Shown here: piece by piece, positions 54,910 to 63,801 of the stretch | Numbering within the stretch: the first letter of the stretch is position 1 | How the letters are laid out: each line of letters opens with the position of its first letter | NCBI GenBank assembly: GCA_016929695.1 | Contig: JAFGII010000051.1 | Coordinates: forward strand, 62,001 to 126,000 | DNA: 64,000 bases | Source: Ignavibacteria bacterium | Lineage (GTDB): Bacteria > Bacteroidota > Ignavibacteria > Tepidaquicellales > Tepidaquicellaceae | Direction: 5' to 3' | Program-made: the position numbers and the translations under genes | The notes under the pieces: model-generated | Seen by the model: only the letters and a program-made list of their open reading frames with translations | What the model was told of the DNA's origin: nothing | The model's database searches: none

Positions 54910-55437
54910 TTATTTATCTAATATTCCCGTAACCTTATAAATTTTATAATTTTTAAGATTCTGGTCTGATTCAAATCCGTAACCTTCGATATCTTCCTTC
55001 GGACTTTTTATTTTCACGAAAGCATCTGATGAAACTTTCTGTAATTTATTATTCCAGTACATTTTTTGCGTATTTACGGTTGTATTATCTTTATTGCTCA
55101 CTACTATAACGCTGTCATACATCTCGATATCCTTTGACGGTTCAAGCACCTTGCCTCTTTTTCCCGTAAGAGTCGAAACTATCTCTCCGTCCTTATAAAA
55201 ATCAACAACTGCACCGCTGTCTATGAGTGTATAATTCAAAGCATTATAGACCGATATATGCCCTGCTTTTAGTATTGCTTTGATTTTACCCGAATCGGAA
55301 AAAACAACCGATGAGTTCCAGCTTTCCTGGTCGGGAATTTCACTCTTGTTGTAATCCGTTTTCGGCGGCTGGAATTTATTTTCACAGGAAAATAAAATTA
55401 CGGAAAATAAAAATATTATAAAAAAATTCCTTAACAT
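54910..55437 (-). CDS. lptC: LPS export system protein LptC
   Basis: A 175-residue LptC-family lipoprotein-like protein. The N-terminus is a signal/lipobox ('IFLFSVILFSCENKF', Cys18). The LptC beta-jellyroll is visible in 'SVVFSDSGKIKAILKAGHIS', 'DSGAVVDFYKDGEIVSTLTG' and 'DAFVKIKSPKEDIEGYGFE'. It receives LPS from the LptBFG extractor and hands it to LptA. Its ATG adjoins the kdsD stop, and the OstA-like gene follows 3 bases on, so kdsD-lptC-lptA form one operon as in many Gram-negatives. Confidence 0.8.
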   Translation of the reverse strand: MLRNFFIIFLFSVILFSCENKFQPPKTDYNKSEIPDQESWNSSVVFSDSGKIKAILKAGHISVYNALNYTLIDSGAVVDFYKDGEIVSTLTGKRGKVLEPSKDIEMYDSVIVVSNKDNTTVNTQKMYWNNKLQKVSSDAFVKIKSPKEDIEGYGFESDQNLKNYKIYKVTGILDK

Positions 55438-56415
55438 CTATTTCAGTCCGAGTTCTACTAATGTATGAATGTGTATAATACCGTCAATTTTTTTCTTATC
55501 ATTGCTGATAATTAACTGAGTAATCTTATTTGTTTCCATCATTTCGAGTGCTTCCACTGCGAGTGTTGACGAAGGAATCATTTTAGGATTTTTCGACATA
55601 ACATCCTTAGCCCTTATTTTTTCCATTGTAAGAGTTTTTTCCAGCATCCTCCTCAAATCTCCGTCCGTGACAATACCGGATATTTTCCCTTTACTTAATA
55701 CTACTGCACACCCCAGCCTTTTTGATGAAATTGTGTAGATGACATTTCCCATCTCCTCATTTTCATCCACGACGGGCAAATCTTTTCCTTTCACCATTAT
55801 ATCGTCAACTCTCAGCAGAAGTTTTCTGCCGAGACTTCCGCCGGGATGAAACTGGGCGAATTCTTCTTTTGTAAATTTCCTTTTCTGAAGTAGTGCCACG
55901 GCAAGTGCATCACCCATCACAAGTGAAGCAGTTGAAGATGATGTCGGAGCAAGATTATGAGGACAGGCTTCCTCACTTACGGAAATATCAAGAATTATGT
56001 CGGACGATTTTGCCAGTACCGAGCCGGGATTCCCGGTCAATAAAATAATTTTATTTCCGTTTTGTTTGATTAAAGGAATAATTTTTTTAATTTCAGCCGT
56101 ATCACCGCTTTTCGAAATAATAATTACGATATCTTCTTTTTTTATGATTCCGAGGTCGCCGTGAATGCTCTCCGCCGAATGCAGGAACATCGAATATGTA
56201 CCCGTGGAATTGAAAGTGGACGTGATTTTTTGTGCAATTATTCCCGATTTTCCGATTCCGGTTATAATAACTTTTCCTTTGCATTTATAAATCAGATTAA
56301 CGGCATCGAGAAACGATTTCTGAAATTTCCTGTTTAAAAATCTTTTCTCGAGGTCGGCAATTGCTTTCTTTTCTTTCCTTACGACGAGTCTGCCGTTTTT
56401 AACTGTGTTATCCAT
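55438..56415 (-). CDS. kdsD: Arabinose-5-phosphate isomerase (KdsD/KpsF/GutQ family)
   Basis: 326 residues from ATG 56415; an earlier in-frame ATG at 56478 would add 21 residues not expected from the family. SIS domain at about 35-185 with 'GKVIITGIGKSGIIAQKI', 'FLHSAESIHGDLGII' and 'IIISKSGDTAEIKKI'; then two CBS domains from about 200 ('VDDIMVKGKDLPVV', 'RAKDVMSKNPKMIPSS'). It makes arabinose 5-phosphate for Kdo, an LPS sugar. The order kdsD-lptC-lptA ties Kdo supply to LPS export. Confidence 0.9.
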   Translation of the reverse strand: MDNTVKNGRLVVRKEKKAIADLEKRFLNRKFQKSFLDAVNLIYKCKGKVIITGIGKSGIIAQKITSTFNSTGTYSMFLHSAESIHGDLGIIKKEDIVIIISKSGDTAEIKKIIPLIKQNGNKIILLTGNPGSVLAKSSDIILDISVSEEACPHNLAPTSSSTASLVMGDALAVALLQKRKFTKEEFAQFHPGGSLGRKLLLRVDDIMVKGKDLPVVDENEEMGNVIYTISSKRLGCAVVLSKGKISGIVTDGDLRRMLEKTLTMEKIRAKDVMSKNPKMIPSSTLAVEALEMMETNKITQLIISNDKKKIDGIIHIHTLVELGLK

Positions 56416-56616
56416 TATAGTTTTTAGTTCAATGTACAAATTTCCGAATTTTTTTATTATGAAACTATACAAAAACATACTATCGATATTGAACCATCTA
56501 CGAGGCGAGTCTCCGACCTGCTGGATAAATTGATTTTACATTCTGTTTAAACCTCAGAAGAAGAACAATATATTATCGGTATTTTTTATTTCGTTTTATG
56601 TGTTTATCTTGTATAT

Positions 56617-58023
56617 ATGAAAAAAGGCGATGAACTTGATTTAAAAATTCTCTCGCTTAACAGCGAAGGTGCCGGAATTGCTAAAACGGAGGAAGGATTA
56701 GTAGTATTTATAAAAAATACCCTTCCGGGAGACATAATAAGAACAAAAATTACAAGAAAGAAAAATAATTTTGCGGAAGGCAGTCTAACGGATATTCTGA
56801 CCGAATCCCCTTTCCGCATAAAGCCGCAATGCGATATATTCGGCGTATGCGGCGGATGTAAAATCCAGAATTACCAATATGATAAGCAACTGGAATATAA
56901 AACTGAAGTTACGCGGGATGCTTTTAAGAAAATCGGAGGATTCGAAAATATCGAAATTCCGGGAGCAATCGGATGCAAAGAAACATATTTTTACAGGAAT
57001 AAAATGGAGTTTTCGTTTTCAGACGATAAATGGTTTATGAGTAAAGATGAAAAAACAAATGACAGGTTCGCACTTGGACTTCACATTCCGAAATTTTATT
57101 CCAAGATTATAGATGTTGAAGACTGTAAACTCCAATCGGAAATTTCCAACGGAATTTTAAATTTTACAAGAGAATTTTTTAAATCAAGAAATGCAAGTAT
57201 ATACAATACGCACACTCATACCGGTTACCTGAGATTTCTGGTTATCAGGCAAAGCAGAAATACGGACGATTTAATGGTGAATCTGATTACAAACAGTTAT
57301 GATAAAAAAATCGCAGGTGAATATGCAAAAGAACTGCTTAATAATTTTCCTTCCATTACAACTATTGTGAATTCCACAACAGAAAGAAAAGCACAGGTTG
57401 CGTTTTCCGAGAAGGAATATGTCCTACACGGTGAAGGATTTATATATGAAATTTTGTCAAATAACGGCAGGCAGTATAAATTTAAAATATCGCCGAATTC
57501 ATTTTTTCAGACGAACACATCGCAGACTGAAATTTTATACAAGACAGGACTTGAGTTTTTACAACCGCGATCTAATGATTCCGTTCTTGATTTATACTGC
57601 GGTGCGGGTTCGATATCAATATTTACGTCTAACCTTGTAAAGAAAGTTACCGGAGTGGAAATAATAAAGGATGCCATTGATAATGCAAATGAAAATGCAT
57701 TAATTAATTATGTTACGAATGTTAATTTTATTGAAAGCGATATTAAAGACTTTATAAAACAACTGAATTTGACAAATTGTGAATTTAACAAAGTTATCCT
57801 TGACCCCCCGAGAGCGGGATTGCATCCGGATATTTGCAGGATTTTATCTGAAACAAACTTTAAAAAAATTTTGTATATAAGTTGTAATCCGGGCACGCAG
57901 GCACGGGATTTGCAGATAATATGTTCCAATAATAGATACAGAATCGAGAAAATTCAGCCTGTGGATATGTTTCCGCAGACATATCACGTTGAGAATGTGT
58001 GCTCGTTAGTTGGTAGTGGTTAG
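56617..58023 (+). CDS. 23S rRNA (uracil-C5)-methyltransferase, RlmD/RlmCD type
   Basis: A 468-residue TRAM-domain methyltransferase. TRAM at residues about 1-60 ('LDLKILSLNSEGAGIAK'). A [4Fe-4S] set lies in 'CDIFGVCGGCKIQNY' plus a fourth Cys in 'DVEDCKLQ'. The SAM domain has 'VLDLYCGAGSISIF', and the catalytic Cys is in 'ILYISCNPGTQARDL'; 'VILDPPRAGL' is the DPPR motif. It methylates uracil in 23S rRNA (position 747 or 1939); which one is not clear. The gene ends against an octamer array. Confidence 0.9.
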   Translation: MKKGDELDLKILSLNSEGAGIAKTEEGLVVFIKNTLPGDIIRTKITRKKNNFAEGSLTDILTESPFRIKPQCDIFGVCGGCKIQNYQYDKQLEYKTEVTRDAFKKIGGFENIEIPGAIGCKETYFYRNKMEFSFSDDKWFMSKDEKTNDRFALGLHIPKFYSKIIDVEDCKLQSEISNGILNFTREFFKSRNASIYNTHTHTGYLRFLVIRQSRNTDDLMVNLITNSYDKKIAGEYAKELLNNFPSITTIVNSTTERKAQVAFSEKEYVLHGEGFIYEILSNNGRQYKFKISPNSFFQTNTSQTEILYKTGLEFLQPRSNDSVLDLYCGAGSISIFTSNLVKKVTGVEIIKDAIDNANENALINYVTNVNFIESDIKDFIKQLNLTNCEFNKVILDPPRAGLHPDICRILSETNFKKILYISCNPGTQARDLQIICSNNRYRIEKIQPVDMFPQTYHVENVCSLVGSG

Positions 58024-58087
58024 TTATTGGATGATTGGATTATGGGGTGATTGAATGATTGAGTGATTGAATGATTGGATGATTGGG
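58024..58087. repeat. Octamer array, eight units
   Basis: Eight 8-base units in exact register (TTATTGGA, TGATTGGA, TTATGGGG, TGATTGAA, TGATTGAG and so on) starting the base after the rlmD-like stop. Confidence 0.8.
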
Positions 58088-58088
58088 T

Positions 58089-58141
58089 ATCCCGATTCGT
58101 CTGCCGACTCATCGGGATTAAATTCCGACAATTTGGAATTT
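58089..58141. repeat. Two hairpins between octamer arrays
   Basis: ATCCCGAT (58089-58096) pairs with ATCGGGAT (58111-58118); AAATTCC (58120-58126) pairs with GGAATTT (58135-58141). They are set between two octamer arrays. Confidence 0.65.
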
Positions 58142-58149
58142 AAATTGGG

Positions 58150-58189
58150 CGATTGGATGATTGAATGATTGGGTAATTGAGTTATTGGT
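58150..58189. repeat. Octamer array, five units
   Basis: CGATTGGA, TGATTGAA, TGATTGGG, TAATTGAG, TTATTGGT in exact register, 43 bases before the porX start. Confidence 0.7.
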
Positions 58190-58232
58190 TAAAAAAAATT
58201 ATTTTTTAGAAAATTAAAAATGGTTTAAAAAA

Positions 58233-59798
58233 ATGAACGGAAAAAACAATATATTATGGGTAGATGATGAAATTGATTTGCTTCGCTCGAATATTATGTT
58301 CCTCAAGCAGAAGGGCTACAACGTATCCGAAGCGACAAACGGTGAAGATGCACTTAATTTGATAAAGCAGGCAGATTTCGACCTTGTATTTATGGATGAA
58401 ATGATGCCGGGAATGGGCGGATTGCAGACACTTCTTGAAGTGAAAGAAATTAAACCGAATCTTCCGGTTGTTATGGTAACAAAGAACGAAACCGAAACTC
58501 TTATGGAAGAAGCAATAGGAAAAAAAATTACAGATTATCTCATAAAACCGGTTAATCCGAATCAACTTCTTCTCGTCTGCAAGAAAATTCTGGAGTCACA
58601 GAGAATAAAAGGAACACAAGTATCAAAAGATTACATACAGGAATTCAATAATATGTCTATCGCATTAATGAACAATCCCGAATGGGAAGACTGGATTAAC
58701 ATACACCTGAAAATGACAAACTGGGAAATAGAACTGGATGAACATCCGGAACTCGGATTAAAGCAGACTTCACACGACCAGAGAAGAGAAATTAACGTAG
58801 AATTTTCAAAATATATTGAAAAAAATTACAGAAATTGGGTAAACTCGGATTCGGGAAGACCGACTCTTTCAAATGAGATAATCGAGAAATACGTATTTCC
58901 CGAACTGGAAAATTACAAATCGGTATTTTTCTTTGTAGTTGACTGTATGCGGCTCGACCAGTGGTTCGTAATGGAAAAATTTCTTACAAATTATTTCAAA
59001 ATAAGCCGTGAATATTATTATTCAATTCTCCCGACTGCAACGCCTTATTGCCGGAATGCAATTTTTGCAGGGATGTTCCCTTCCGAGATAGAGAAACATT
59101 ATAAGATTCTCTGGGCAACTTCCGATGACGATGAAAACACAAAAAACAATTTCGAGAAGGAATTCCTGATAAAACTAACCGAAAGAAAAAGAATAAAGTT
59201 AAGAAATGAAATCAGATATACGAAAATTATGGATTCGGAATTCAGCAGAGGAATTGAACATAAGATTTTATCATTTGCGAACAATCATCTGAATGCTGTT
59301 GTCATTAATTTCGTTGATATGATAGCACACTCAAGAAGCGATACAGCCATATTAAAAGAAATAGCACCCGACGAATCGGCATACCGTTCACTCACGGAAT
59401 CGTGGTTTGAGCATTCTTCATTCTTCGGTATGCTCAGACAACTAGCAACGCGAAAAGACGTTAAAATCATACTCACTACCGACCACGGAAGCATCAGGTG
59501 TCTGCACGGCGTAAAGGCACTCGGAGACAGGGAATCCGCACCAAACCTCCGCTATAAGTACGGGAAAAACGTAAAAGCCGATTCGAGAAATGCAATGTAT
59601 ATAAAAAATCCGCTCGAGTATAAATTCCCTCTCAGAAGCGGGATTGAAAATTACATCGTGGCAAAAGAGGACTTCTATTTCGTTTATCCGACGGAGTATC
59701 ATAAATATTTAAGTTATTACAATGACACATTTCAGCACGGCGGAATATCAACCGAAGAAATGATTTTACCTGTTGCAATACTTGAACCAAAAGCATGA
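58233..59798 (+). CDS. porX: T9SS two-component regulator PorX
   Basis: A 521-residue response regulator. Receiver domain at 1-120 ('ILWVDDEIDLL', phospho-Asp55 in 'LVFMDEMMPGMGG', 'VMVTKNET', Lys in 'DYLIKPVN'). From about 205 an alkaline-phosphatase-like PglZ domain: 'FFVVDCMRLDQW', 'LPTATPYCRNAIFAGM' with the metal-binding Asp and Thr, and 'LTTDHGSIRC' with the Asp-His pair. PorX controls genes of the type IX secretion system with kinase PorY in Porphyromonas (family knowledge). It heads a plus-strand run: tsaE begins 3 bases on. Confidence 0.92.
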   Translation: MNGKNNILWVDDEIDLLRSNIMFLKQKGYNVSEATNGEDALNLIKQADFDLVFMDEMMPGMGGLQTLLEVKEIKPNLPVVMVTKNETETLMEEAIGKKITDYLIKPVNPNQLLLVCKKILESQRIKGTQVSKDYIQEFNNMSIALMNNPEWEDWINIHLKMTNWEIELDEHPELGLKQTSHDQRREINVEFSKYIEKNYRNWVNSDSGRPTLSNEIIEKYVFPELENYKSVFFFVVDCMRLDQWFVMEKFLTNYFKISREYYYSILPTATPYCRNAIFAGMFPSEIEKHYKILWATSDDDENTKNNFEKEFLIKLTERKRIKLRNEIRYTKIMDSEFSRGIEHKILSFANNHLNAVVINFVDMIAHSRSDTAILKEIAPDESAYRSLTESWFEHSSFFGMLRQLATRKDVKIILTTDHGSIRCLHGVKALGDRESAPNLRYKYGKNVKADSRNAMYIKNPLEYKFPLRSGIENYIVAKEDFYFVYPTEYHKYLSYYNDTFQHGGISTEEMILPVAILEPKA

Positions 59799-59801
59799 AA
59801 T

Positions 59802-60239
59802 TTGATAACCATAAATTCAAAATCACCGGGAGAAACACTTGAGGCAGGAAAAAATTATGCGGAGAAGTATATTTCTGAAGGCGATATTATAGGATTGAAC
59901 GGTGAACTCGGCAGCGGGAAAACCGTTTTCGTGAAAGGTGTTGCAGCGTATTTTTCCGTTAAAGACATCGTGAACAGCCCTACTTATCTCATCGTAAACG
60001 AATATAAAGGCGTTCACCCTGTTTCAAAAATCAGTCTCAACATTTACCATTTTGATTTTTACAGAATAAATAATCTTTCGGAATTTGATATCATAGGTTT
60101 TAAGGAATACCTGAAAAACGATAATTCAGTTTCTATTATCGAGTGGTCCTGCCTTGCGGAAAAGTATTTAAATATTACTTTGAAAAAAGTATATTTTAAC
60201 TATGGTAATAATGAAAATTCAAGAATTATAAAATATTAA
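59802..60239 (+). CDS. tsaE: tRNA threonylcarbamoyladenosine biosynthesis protein TsaE
   Basis: A 145-residue P-loop ATPase needed for t6A at position 37 of tRNAs. 'GLNGELGSGKTVFVKGVAAYF' is the Walker A region, 'VNSPTYLIVNEY' and 'IYHFDFYRI' the switch regions, and 'SVSIIEWSCLAEKYL' the Walker B/EWxE site; here the motif is 'IEWSC', a small departure from 'VEWPE'. Starts at TTG 59802. The next gene but for 26 bases is tsaB, with which it works together with TsaD. Confidence 0.9.
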   Translation: MITINSKSPGETLEAGKNYAEKYISEGDIIGLNGELGSGKTVFVKGVAAYFSVKDIVNSPTYLIVNEYKGVHPVSKISLNIYHFDFYRINNLSEFDIIGFKEYLKNDNSVSIIEWSCLAEKYLNITLKKVYFNYGNNENSRIIKY

Positions 60240-60265
60240 TTTTTCCGTATAATAAGACAAATTTT

Positions 60266-60925
60266 TTGAATATTTTAGTATTAGATACATCGAATTATAA
60301 TCCTGAGTTCGCTTTTTTCGAAAACAAAAGAATTATTGTTCAAAAAAAATTGTATAGTGATAATAATGCTGATTCATTAATTTACGGTATTATTGAAGGT
60401 TTTAAAGAGTCAGGAAGAAAAATGAAAAATATTGAAATTCTTGCTCTTTCTAAAGGTCCGGGTTCTTTTACAGGTTTGAGAGTAGGCTCTGCCGCTGCTA
60501 AGGGAATTTGTACCGCTTCCGGCTGCAGATTTATTGAATTGAACTCACTTGATATAATCGCTGAAAAGTTCAGATTGAATTTTGCAAAGGAATGTATAGC
60601 GGCGGCTTTAATACCTATGAATTCGAGAACAAATGAATTTTATTATGCATTCTATGAAATATGCAAAGAAAACATAAAAAGAATAGGCAAATACTTAATA
60701 TCCGGTTTTAAACAAATAAATTTCGGAAAGAAAGTTCTTTTAATAAACGATAAAGTTAAAGGACTCTATGTAAGACAAAATCTGACAGATTTATCGGAAT
60801 ATTGTTCTGCAGACGCTATGTATTCTCTCGCACAGTTGAGAATAAACGGTAATGAATATAATGATTTTCGTAATTCCGAACCAAATTACATGAAAGATTT
60901 TGTCCCTTTAAAAAAGAAATTCTAA
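60266..60925 (+). CDS. tsaB: tRNA threonylcarbamoyladenosine biosynthesis protein TsaB
   Basis: A 219-residue ASKHA-fold protein, partner of TsaD in t6A synthesis. 'ILVLDTSNYNPEFAFFENKR' and 'ALSKGPGSFTGLRVGSAAAKG' are diagnostic; the latter is the conserved GPGSFTGLRxG motif. Unlike TsaD it lacks the metal-binding histidines. Starts at TTG 60266. The pair tsaE-tsaB sits between porX and accD in a run of short gaps. Confidence 0.9.
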   Translation: MNILVLDTSNYNPEFAFFENKRIIVQKKLYSDNNADSLIYGIIEGFKESGRKMKNIEILALSKGPGSFTGLRVGSAAAKGICTASGCRFIELNSLDIIAEKFRLNFAKECIAAALIPMNSRTNEFYYAFYEICKENIKRIGKYLISGFKQINFGKKVLLINDKVKGLYVRQNLTDLSEYCSADAMYSLAQLRINGNEYNDFRNSEPNYMKDFVPLKKKF

Positions 60926-60942
60926 TAAATTAAATTATAAAT

Positions 60943-61785
60943 ATGGCATGGTTTAAAAGGTCTAAAGAAAACATTACAACTGACACTCCAAAGAAAGACT
61001 TGCCCGACGGAATGTGGGTGAAATGTGATGAGTGCGGTGAACTGATTCACAAGAAGCAATGGGAAGCAAATAAATATGTCTGTATTAAATGCGACTTTCA
61101 TTTCAAAGTCGGAAGTGAAGAGTATTTCAGTTTACTGCTGGATGAAGGTTCATTCAAGGAGTATGATAAAAAAATGAGGTCTGTTGACCCGCTTGGTTTT
61201 ATTGATTCAAAACCCTACAGTAAAAGAATCGAAGAAAGCATAGAAAAAACGAAATTATACGATGCAATCAGATGGGGAACCGGAAAAATAAAAGATACTG
61301 AAGTTGTTATATGCTGTATGGATTTCAAATTTATCGGCGGAAGTATGGGCAGCGTAGTCGGCGAAAAAGTAGCAAGGGCAATTGACAGAAGCATAAAAAC
61401 TCGGAATCCGCTTATAATTATATCCGAAAGCGGAGGCGCCAGAATGATGGAAGGCGGAATCTCGCTTATGCAGCTGGCTAAAACCAGTTCCAGACTGGCA
61501 AAACTTGCAGAAGAAAAAATTCCCTATATCTCAGTGATTACGAATCCCACTACCGGCGGTGCAAGCGCATCTTATTCTATGCTGGGAGATATTAACATTG
61601 CCGAACCGAATGCATTAATAGGTTTTGCCGGACCCCGTGTAATCAAGCAGGCAACAGGGAAAGACCTGCCGAAAGGATTTCAAAGGTCTGAATTCCTGCT
61701 CGAACACGGATTTTTAGATTTCATAGTAAACAGAAAAGATTTGCGGGACAGACTTGCACAAATGCTGCAACATTTCGCAAATTAA
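60943..61785 (+). CDS. accD: Acetyl-CoA carboxylase carboxyltransferase subunit beta
   Basis: A 280-residue subunit that with AccA moves carboxyl from biotin to acetyl-CoA, making malonyl-CoA for fatty acids. Zinc finger at about residues 25-50 (CDEC and CIKC); crotonase-like core with 'GSMGSVVGEKVARAID', 'IISESGGARMMEGGISLMQ', 'SVITNPTTGGASASYSMLGD' and 'IGFAGPRVIKQATG'. accA is not in the window. It lies 17 bases after tsaB and 31 before panC. Confidence 0.95.
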   Translation: MAWFKRSKENITTDTPKKDLPDGMWVKCDECGELIHKKQWEANKYVCIKCDFHFKVGSEEYFSLLLDEGSFKEYDKKMRSVDPLGFIDSKPYSKRIEESIEKTKLYDAIRWGTGKIKDTEVVICCMDFKFIGGSMGSVVGEKVARAIDRSIKTRNPLIIISESGGARMMEGGISLMQLAKTSSRLAKLAEEKIPYISVITNPTTGGASASYSMLGDINIAEPNALIGFAGPRVIKQATGKDLPKGFQRSEFLLEHGFLDFIVNRKDLRDRLAQMLQHFAN

Positions 61786-61816
61786 ATTTATTTCAAAACC
61801 TAAAAGGCAATAAATT

Positions 61817-62680
61817 TTGAAAATAATAAAAGAAATAGACGCTTTACAAAGCATAGCTGATTATTACAGAGCTACATTTAAAACCATTGGTTTCGTCCCG
61901 ACAATGGGATTTTTGCACGATGGGCATGTATCGCTTATACTTAATGCAAGAAAAGATAGTGATATTGTCGTTGTAAGTATTTTTGTCAATCCTACTCAGT
62001 TCGGACCAAATGAGGATTTTGAAAAATACCCCCGTGATTTCCTGAGGGATTTCCACATTTGCAAATCTTCAGGTGTTGATTACGTCTTTCTTCCCGAACG
62101 TAATACTGTTTATCCCGAGAACTTTCTGACAGAAGTTAAAGTTAAAAGCATTACGGACAGATTAGAAGGAAAATTCAGACCGGGTCATTTTACCGGAGTT
62201 GCTACTATTGTAAATAAACTGGTAAATATCGTAAAACCGCATTACCTTTATGTAGGTCAGAAAGATGCGCAGCAGGCTGTTGTATTGAGGAAAATGGCGG
62301 AAGACCTTAATTTGGATTTGAAAGTCAAAGTATGCGAAACAATGAGAGAAGAAACTAAACTTGCTATGAGTTCACGGAATTCATACCTGACAAAAGAAGA
62401 GAAAAGTGAAGCATCCGTTTTATATGAAGCATTAACCGAAGGGAAAAAAATGATAAATGATTATAAAGTAACGGATGCAAATGCGGTTATGAAGTTCATA
62501 GAAAATTTTATTAAAAGAAAATCAAAAAATCTGATTCTACAATATCTGGCAATTACCGACAACTATCTGATGCAGGAAATTGAAGATTTAAAAAATTATG
62601 AAGGTGAAGTGGTAATCTCACTCGCTGCATATCTTGGTAAAACCAGATTAATAGATAATATAATATTTAGTTATAAATAA
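61817..62680 (+). CDS. panC: Pantothenate synthetase
   Basis: A 287-residue ATP-dependent ligase that joins pantoate and beta-alanine. 'FVPTMGFLHDGHVSLI' has the HxGH ATP site; 'VSIFVNPTQFGPNEDFEKYP', 'GKFRPGHFTGVATIVNKL', 'YVGQKDAQQAVVLRKM' and 'LAMSSRNSYLTKEE' (KMSKS-like) follow. It starts at TTG 61817. panD, which makes the beta-alanine, is 11 bases downstream, so the two work in sequence toward CoA. Confidence 0.95.
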   Translation: MKIIKEIDALQSIADYYRATFKTIGFVPTMGFLHDGHVSLILNARKDSDIVVVSIFVNPTQFGPNEDFEKYPRDFLRDFHICKSSGVDYVFLPERNTVYPENFLTEVKVKSITDRLEGKFRPGHFTGVATIVNKLVNIVKPHYLYVGQKDAQQAVVLRKMAEDLNLDLKVKVCETMREETKLAMSSRNSYLTKEEKSEASVLYEALTEGKKMINDYKVTDANAVMKFIENFIKRKSKNLILQYLAITDNYLMQEIEDLKNYEGEVVISLAAYLGKTRLIDNIIFSYK

Positions 62681-62691
62681 TAATAAGTGCA

Positions 62692-63045
62692 ATGTTAAAG
62701 GAAATGTTCAAATCGAAAATACACAGGGCTACGGTAACTGAGGCAGAGCTGTTTTATGAAGGTTCTTTGACTTTAGACGCAGTATTGATGGAAGAAGCAG
62801 GTATGCTGGTCTATGAGAAAGTTCAGGTGGTAAATCTTAACAATGGGTCAAGACTTGATACTTACCTGATTGCAGGGGAACGAAACAGCGGAATAGTTTG
62901 CCTGAACGGTCCTGCTGCAAGACTCGGAAATGTAGGAGATGAAATTATTATAATAAATTACGGATTTTTTAATGAAGAAGAACTGAGGAATTTTAAACCG
63001 AAAATAGTACACGTTGACAAGAAAAACAGAATTATAAAAGAATAA
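62692..63045 (+). CDS. panD: Aspartate 1-decarboxylase
   Basis: A 117-residue pyruvoyl enzyme that makes beta-alanine from aspartate. The proenzyme cleaves itself between Gly24 and Ser25 in 'LFYEGSLTLD', the Ser becoming the pyruvoyl group. 'KSKIHRATVTEAEL' (Lys9, active site), 'NLNNGSRLDTYLIAGERNSG' and 'CLNGPAARLGNVGDEI' are diagnostic. The second Met (residue 5) is a possible start; the first aligns better with other PanD. Beta-alanine goes to PanC. Confidence 0.95.
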   Translation: MLKEMFKSKIHRATVTEAELFYEGSLTLDAVLMEEAGMLVYEKVQVVNLNNGSRLDTYLIAGERNSGIVCLNGPAARLGNVGDEIIIINYGFFNEEELRNFKPKIVHVDKKNRIIKE

Positions 63046-63058
63046 AGGAAATAGTTTA

Positions 63059-63799
63059 TTGCTTGCCACTGTTATACTTGCTGCCGGAAAAGGCAAAAGA
63101 ATGAAATATCCTGAAAGAGCAAAAGTTTTATTTAAAGTCAAAGGTAAACCTATGATTGATTATGTTGTTTCGCTTGCTTTGACGGTGCATTCACACAGAA
63201 TTGTTATAGTAGTAGGATATCAAAAGCAAAGCGTTATCGAATTTATAACCAAGAATTTTAATGAATTCAGTAATAATATCACATTTGCTCATCAGGATAA
63301 ACAGCTCGGGACAGGACACGCGGTAATGCAGACAGAACCTTTACTTAAGGATTTTACCGGAGATGTTTTGATTTTGTCCGGTGATGTTCCTCTGCTGTCA
63401 AAAAATACTATTGATAAATTCATAGCATTTCAAAAGACCGAAAACTTCGATGCGACACTGATATCGGCTTATTTTGATGACCCGTCCGGCTACGGAAGAA
63501 TTATACGTGATAGCAACGGTAATTTTATTGATATCATTGAACAAAAAGATTCAACCGATGAACAAAAGAAAATCAGGGAAATCAACAGTGGAATATATTT
63601 GATTAAATCCGATTATTTATTTGAAGCGCTGAAAACATTAAAAGCTAACAATGCACAGCAGGAATATTATCTAACTGATGTATTTTATTATTTCAGAAAT
63701 GAAGGTCTGAAAATCGGCGCAATGCCCGTTGAGAATAATATTGAAATTACCGGAGTTAATTCCGTCGAACAGTTATCCCAACTCGAAAATTTAATTTAA
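63059..63799 (+). CDS. GlmU-like sugar nucleotidyltransferase, N-terminal domain only
   Basis: A 246-residue NTP transferase. 'VILAAGKGKRMKYPERAKVL' is the pyrophosphorylase signature, 'LGTGHAVMQTEPLL', 'VLILSGDVPLL' (metal-binding Asp), 'GYGRIIRDSNGNFIDIIEQKD' and 'EINSGIYLIKSDYLFEAL' follow, all as in the UDP-GlcNAc pyrophosphorylase half of GlmU. The left-handed beta-helix acetyltransferase half is missing (full GlmU is about 450 residues), so acetylation must be done by another protein or the substrate is already acetylated. Starts at TTG 63059. A phosphoglucosamine mutase-like gene follows by 2 bases. Confidence 0.82.
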   Translation: MLATVILAAGKGKRMKYPERAKVLFKVKGKPMIDYVVSLALTVHSHRIVIVVGYQKQSVIEFITKNFNEFSNNITFAHQDKQLGTGHAVMQTEPLLKDFTGDVLILSGDVPLLSKNTIDKFIAFQKTENFDATLISAYFDDPSGYGRIIRDSNGNFIDIIEQKDSTDEQKKIREINSGIYLIKSDYLFEALKTLKANNAQQEYYLTDVFYYFRNEGLKIGAMPVENNIEITGVNSVEQLSQLENLI

Positions 63800-63801
63800 G
63801 A

